Origin: Bacteroidota bacterium | GTDB lineage: Bacteria > Bacteroidota > Bacteroidia > AKYH767-A > OLB10 | Direction of reading: 5' to 3' | DNA length: 64,000 nucleotides | Assembly: GCA_016713525.1 (NCBI GenBank) | Contig: JADJOZ010000033.1 | Location: 186,001 to 250,000, forward strand | Shown: in pieces, positions 58,926 to 64,000 of the stretch | Position numbering within the stretch: position 1 is the stretch's first letter | How the letters are laid out: the number at the start of each line of letters is the position of its first letter | Notes under the pieces: generated by a model | The model's database searches: none | What the model saw: only the letters and a program-made list of their open reading frames with translations | What the model was told of the DNA's origin: nothing | Position numbers and translations under genes: made by a program

Positions 58926-60213
58926 TTAAATCAAGATGTAGTTCGTCGGATGGATACGATGCCAGAGTACATGACCATTGTTGATTGAAGTAGTCCCATC
59001 ACCAAAATCGAAAACAACATTATCTGTTCCGATAGTGTAATCGCGGACATGAATAATTGGTAAGCCGGTTTGAGCATACAAATCGGTCAAATAAAATTGA
59101 GGCACAATTGTAGTTGGGTAATTCCCCCAGCCAAGCGAATCGTTATAGCCTCTGATATGGGTACCGGTGGAGTCATTCCATTGAACAGTACCATTTTGAA
59201 GGGACAAGTTCGAAACCAATGGTGCATTAATTGAATCTTTTATAAACGAATGAGAATTGAAATCATAAGTCCTGAAATGAACTTTGGTTCCGGCGGTTGT
59301 ACTGTCAACAAATGTTATGATTCGATCTTTTATGCGAATCATACCATTTAATTCATGGTCTAAAGTATCCCGTTTCCATTCATTTAGAAATTCATCATAA
59401 TATCCAAAATGATTATGAAAAGGAGCATGGTGTAGAATAGCATGAAAAATACCTTTATACATCGCGCCATGAGAATCGATTGTCTCATGGAAAGAATTCC
59501 AAGAATGCAAAATGAATTATAGGCATAAACACTAAATTTTTCACATGGACCAGGTCTGGCACATAGTAATCATCAGTCCAGAGTCGAAGGCAAAAAGCAT
59601 CCTACATAGGCATATTCAATCGAATATATTGCTGGGTCAAAATACCGATTGTCCCTACGCCAATTTGCAGATCCGATTTTTCTAAAGTCATTGCCCACAT
59701 TGAAATATTTGAAACACCAAATTCCCTGTACTGGATACATCCCATCCACAATCCAGTTTTTCTGATTGAAGTCATATTTAGTTACTATAGTTTTGGTGTA
59801 AAACCCCTGCTGGATTGTTAAAATAATTGACATACCGTAGCCCTGCATCATTTGCGTGTATTTGTATACTATATGACAATGGAGCACTATGGAATTGTTC
59901 AAATGCCGAAAACTGGTGAATTAAATGATCATAGGTAATATAACCAAATGCGCTGTCAGCTGGACTCGAATATTGTTGTTTGTAACCTACAAAAGCGCCG
60001 CCATTATTAGAAATAAGTAAATTAGATGGGTAGTAAGGAGTAAAATAGTATTGAATAGATGCCAGCACCGAATCGTAAACTGAAAAATAATCCGGTTTTG
60101 ATTACCAGCATTATCAATAATTGCATTGATGGATACCGCTGAATATAATTTTGTGATCGGACACATTTGGTGACAAAGAGCAAACAGCTAATGAAAACTA
60201 CAGTTCGTATCAT
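58926..60213 (-). pseudogene. secreted protein of unknown function, frameshifted
   Basis: Pieces on one strand: a signal peptide (MIRTVVFISCLLFVTKCVRS from 60213), then in other frames YYPSNLLISNNGGAFVGYKQ, FNQKNWIVDGMYPVQG, and 59510-58926 (FDFGDGTTSINNGHVLWHRIH at the end). The repeated strand pattern suggests a beta-propeller. At least three frameshifts; no catalytic motif is seen. The 3' end borders the IS66 remnant, so the C-terminus may be lost. Confidence 0.55.
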
Positions 60214-60551
60214 TTAAGTAAAACATTTGATCAAAACTAAGTAAAAATGAGTGAATTGCGAGATTTCGGGTTTATATAAATTATAGTCACCATAATGCGA
60301 AACACACAAAATGATATGACTTGTTCTACGTTTTCGTTGTAGTCTGAACCATTGAACCAATTTTTTAATTAATTGAATGCTAGCTTGGTAAGTGCAAGTC
60401 CTTCATTAATTGCAGCGCTTAAAGTTGATGAATTTGGTACTCTGATGTAATCTGAATACCAGACGGGAATTTAGCTTCATTACCCTCTTTAGTTATGGAT
60501 TTGTCATAAATTTAGGAGGTATTTGGAATAATTGATACTTTTATTAAAATT
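60214..60551. other. intergenic region, no gene seen
   Basis: 338 bases between the broken gene and the M43 metalloprotease. It contains short AT-rich words but no reading frame, repeat or promoter that I can support. Confidence 0.5.
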
Positions 60552-62896
60552 ATGAAAATGAGCTATCCAAAGATTTTCCTGACAGCAATCATTCTGCTAT
60601 TCATAGCAATATCAAGCTTTGCACAAATTCCACAAGTTCGATGCGGAACAATGCAGCATTTGGAATATCTGAAACAGCAAGATCCGGGACTTGAAAGTCG
60701 AATGGCAGCTGAGGAACAGAAATTGCAGGACAATATCAGTTCCGGTCGATTTCAAAGTCCTGGAATTGCAAATGCTCCAATCCTGGTGAGAGTAGTTGTT
60801 CATGTAGTATGGAATAATGCTGCTCAAAATATTTCAGATGCACAAGTGCTTTCACAAATAGATGTATTGAATGAAGACTACAACAGATACAATACCGATG
60901 CAGGGAATACGCCATCTGTTTTCACATCTGTTGCAGGAAATTCAGGAATACATTTTTGTTTGGCAACCACCGATCCAAACGGAAATCCAACGACCGGAAT
61001 AAATAGAGTTCAGACTAACATTACTTCATTTGGACAAAATGATGGTGTTAAATCTTCTTTAACAGGAGGTGTTGATGCCTGGGATCCCAATACTTATCTT
61101 AATATTTGGGTTTGTAATTTGGGTGCAGGACTTTTAGGATACGCACAATTCCCAGGGGGTCCCATATCTACCAACGGTGTGGTAATTTTATTTAATGCAT
61201 TTGGAAGAACCGGAAATCTAATATCTTTTTATAGCATGGGTAGAACAACAACTCATGAAATCGGACATGTTTTTAATTTAAGACATATTTGGGGAGACGC
61301 TAATTGTGGAAATGATTTTGTAGCCGATACACCTGTTCAGCAGGATGGCAATTTTGGATGTCCCACATTCCCGACAGTCTCTTGCACTAATGGCCCGAAT
61401 GGAGATATGTTTATGAATTTTATGGATTATACTGATGATGGTTGTATGAATTTGTTTACGCAGGACCAGGGTACCCGAATGCGGACCAGTATTTATTCTA
61501 GTTATCCCGGTATTATTTCAAATCTCGATTGTCACTCATTACGTAAGAAAGTTTCCGGATTTGTTTATTACGATATCAATCAAAACGGCCAGCAAGATGT
61601 TGGAGAAAATGGCATGTTCAACAAAACCATTTTACGCTTACCCGACAGTGTAATAACTACTACTGACATTAGTGGAGAATTTTTCAACTACCTTCATACC
61701 GGTCCTTATGTTTTGGAATTGCAGCCTAATTCATTGTGGAATATAACAGAAGGAAACTCCGGTTACAACATTGTTGTTGATACACTTGCTCTCTGTTGTA
61801 ATGATTTTGGAGTAACACCGGCTACTCTTTTTGATGATATTTCCATAAATTATTCAGCATCGCAGTATCGTTGTGGGTTTACTGTTCCGGCATGGATCAC
61901 AGTAACAAATGATGGAACCAGTATAGTAAATGGAATGATCCGTTATGTGCCTCACGATTCAATGACATTTATTTCTGCAAACCCTGCCCCTGATAACGTA
62001 TCTGGTGATACATTGTATTTTAATTTCTCCAATTTATTTCCGGGGCAATCATTAACTATTCAACTTTTTTATGAAATGCCACTTACACCTGGTTTGTTGT
62101 TATGTTCCAATACCGTGGCCAGCGTTTACGATGGATCAACTTATCAACCCTTCACCGAAGATCTCTATTGTGATGAAATTACATGTTCATTTGATCCCAA
62201 CGATAAAAAAGTGATTCCGCCCGGTGTGCAACCCTCACATTATATTTTAAAAACGGATACCTTATTGTATACCGTGAGATTTCAGAATGAAGGAAATGAT
62301 ACAGCCTTTACCGTAGTCATTCGTGATCAATTGTCCAGTTTACTGAACAGAAATACAGTGGAATTGGTGGCATCCAGTCATCCGGTTATTTTTAGTATAA
62401 ATACAGCAAATCTGGCGGAGTTTCGATTTGAAAATATTCTTTTGCCACATAAATCTATTGATGAATCCAGCAGTCAGGGGTTTGTTACTTTCAGAATAGT
62501 TCCATTTCAGGGACTGCCTGATGGTACTGTAATCAACAACGAAGCAGGTATTTACTTCGATTATAATCCACCTGTGATTACCAATACTGCTTTCGTAACG
62601 CTTGTGACAACAATTCCGGTGGGAATAAACGAAATTTCAGGATTTAAATCTTTGAATATTTCCCCGCAACCTTTCACTAATTATTGTGAAATAAATATCA
62701 CAGATGAGGACCCGCATATTTCAGAATACCAGGTATATGACATTTCAGGCAGGAAATAACCTTTGGAACAACACTTGAGGGAATGCACAAACAAATCAGA
62801 TTAAATACAGCTCAGTGGGATAAAGGAATTTATTTTATTCGGATTAAAAATTTGAATAGTGGAATTGCTCAAACTTCTAAGTTGTTGAAACAATAA
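60552..62896 (+). CDS. T9SS-secreted M43-like metalloprotease (frameshift near the end)
   Basis: The open frame is 735 aa and stops at 62759 (YDISGRK). Reading past a one-base deletion in the AAA run there continues ITFGTTLEGMHKQIRL to a stop at 62896, completing the sorting domain (GIYFIRIKNLNSG). Order: signal peptide (ISSFAQ), zinc protease with HEIGHVFNLRH (H235, E236, H239, H245) and the Met-turn NFMDYTDD, an SdrD/CNA-B-like region (VSGFVYYDINQNGQQDVGENG), then DUF7619-like repeats (CSFDPNDKKVIPPGVQPS, TVRFQNEGNDTAF). M43 (pappalysin family) enzymes cut extracellular proteins or peptides. Confidence 0.85.
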
Positions 62897-63087
62897 TTTA
62901 TAGAACTATTATAGTTGAACAGTGTATGGATTTACCAGATGCCATGAATATTTTTAGTTTTGGAATGTACAAATCAGTAATCGGAAAATATTTCGTAAAA
63001 ATGAGTCTGATTATTAATTCAATGTAATGATTATAAGTTTTTGGAAACAAAATTGAAATCTAAAATTTAAACAATAGCGGATATTTC

Positions 63088-63981
63088 TTAATTCCGAACT
63101 TCAATTTTAAAAGATTGCATCCAATTCCCAGAATAAACATTCATGAAATATATTCCTGCTAAAACCTTTTCAACAGAAAGGCTCTTTTCAAAGCAACCAT
63201 TTATAACTGGTATTTCTGTAACATATATGACCCTCCCTAAAATATCTGTCAACCGCAATTGAAGTGTTTTGTCAGTTATTCCGTTTCCTGTAATCTTAAA
63301 TTGTCCCGAAGTTGGGTTTGGAGAAATGGCTATTGAGTTTTCATTTTGCGAAAAGCTATTTACTCCTGTAGGGGCGATATATTCAATTAAATCACCCAAT
63401 GGTTTAGCTCCATTTATTGAATCAAAGTCAAGTAATTTTACATAAGTGTTGTTGGATGGATCGAATTTAAAAATTACACCAAGTCCATTCATTCCTCCTG
63501 AAAAGGTCATGCCATACAATTTACCATCGCTTGCATTTATCAGGCTACCTTTAGGACTTTCCCCGCTTGTGCTGCTGCTGAAATCGAATACTTTTGTAAC
63601 AGTACCTGACATCGTATCCAAGCTAAAAATGATTCCGTCATTATTGATTCCACCATCAGCCATTCCATATAATAAACCGTTATTTGCCTCGACAAGGTTG
63701 CAGGCAGGATGCACTCCTGAAACAGGTGAGATAAAACTGTACAATGTTTCAATTAAATTTATTGCAGGATTATATCGCATTATGGTACCATATCCAAAAT
63801 TTCCTCCATTCATAGTCGTTGCATAGAGTTTTCCATCACTACAACTCATAAACCCGTTTTGGGGATTGGCTCCATTGATTCCATCGAAATTTAAAATAAC
63901 GGTATACAAGCCATTATAAGAATTCAATTTAAAGAAAACCCCTTTGCCATAGATCCCTCCGGATGACGTTAAACCATACAT
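63088..63981 (-). CDS. GloVer-repeat T9SS protein, copy 3 (5' end beyond the window)
   Basis: The 297-aa frame starts at an ATG near the window end, but an in-frame stop just upstream (in a TTTTTTT run) and the lack of a signal peptide suggest that more of the gene lies beyond 64000 or that there is a frameshift. Four or five GloVer units (NGKLYGMTFSGGMNGLGVIF type) are followed by a T9SS sorting domain (IAISPNPTSGQFKITGNG ending FKIEVRN). Confidence 0.7.
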   Translation of the reverse strand: MYGLTSSGGIYGKGVFFKLNSYNGLYTVILNFDGINGANPQNGFMSCSDGKLYATTMNGGNFGYGTIMRYNPAINLIETLYSFISPVSGVHPACNLVEANNGLLYGMADGGINNDGIIFSLDTMSGTVTKVFDFSSSTSGESPKGSLINASDGKLYGMTFSGGMNGLGVIFKFDPSNNTYVKLLDFDSINGAKPLGDLIEYIAPTGVNSFSQNENSIAISPNPTSGQFKITGNGITDKTLQLRLTDILGRVIYVTEIPVINGCFEKSLSVEKVLAGIYFMNVYSGNWMQSFKIEVRN

Positions 63982-64000
63982 AAAAAAATTTTAATGAATA

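Noticed and set aside
63979..63981. ATG near the window end as the start of GloVer copy 3
   Set aside because: There is no signal peptide, and the first residues are mid-repeat, so the gene should begin further upstream beyond the window or across a frameshift.
1..64000. tRNA, rRNA or riboswitch genes
   Set aside because: No cloverleaf, rRNA or riboswitch pattern was recognised by eye on either strand; this does not exclude small RNAs.

Overview
The window is AT-rich Bacteroidota DNA. Eleven reading frames or remnants end in the type IX secretion (T9SS) C-terminal sorting domain with its PNP signature. Two promoters fit the Bacteroidota pattern TTTG-N19/20-TAnnTTTG. Characteristic families include Omp28, DUF6029, PorT-like barrels and GloVer-repeat surface proteins. 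I cannot place it below phylum. No rRNA, tRNA or CRISPR was found.

Layout. 0-9 kb: two large secreted lysyl-oxidase-like paralogues (42-3572 and 5514-9002, minus) flank a small membrane protein and another T9SS protein. The paralogues share a near-identical 1.27-kb segment. 9.2-10.4 kb: a dead IS4-family transposase. 10.4-15.7 kb: a TlpA-like thioredoxin, a lipoprotein, a frameshifted DUF1736/TPR membrane protein, a DUF3267 metalloprotease-like protein and a membrane protein. 15.8-16.9 kb: csaA and an AlkD-like gene. 16.9-20.2 kb: a four-gene operon of response regulator, porin-like barrel, PstS-like binding protein and histidine kinase. 20.4-24.5 kb: ygiD, nadD-gmk-yicC and an EamA transporter. 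24.5-27.5 kb: GGATTAA arrays around a T9SS protein, then a composite palindromic repeat array running into an ArsC/Spx-like gene.

27.9-34.2 kb: scpA (with an internal stop), a frameshifted flippase-like gene, a TlpA, then DUF6029, Omp28, PorT-like and ubiX. 34.3-39.9 kb: a small ORF, a decayed HigB with HigA, queG, ruvB, a WD40 protein, a rhomboid protease and methylmalonyl-CoA epimerase. 39.9-45.7 kb: an 18-copy 12-bp array, two T9SS proteins (one GloVer) and a HAD phosphatase whose upstream region is a 32-bp tandem array. 45.8-60.2 kb is heavily broken: a PQQ-type sugar dehydrogenase, a stress-type set (SDR, CinA, DUF3606, FAD-Rieske oxidoreductase), a second GloVer gene, an SprB-repeat remnant, an IS66 element and an unknown secreted protein. 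60.5-64 kb: a T9SS M43 metalloprotease and a third GloVer gene cut by the window end.

Most notable: (1) the two LOX-like proteins keep the copper histidine cluster and the Lys and Tyr that form the quinone cofactor in animal lysyl oxidase, yet carry different middle and sorting modules on a shared stalk; (2) four unrelated tandem-repeat arrays begin exactly at, or just inside, the stop codon of a gene; (3) a kinase/binding-protein/porin/regulator operon; (4) many genes broken by single-base indels, often in homopolymers, so sequencing error must be excluded before they are called pseudogenes.
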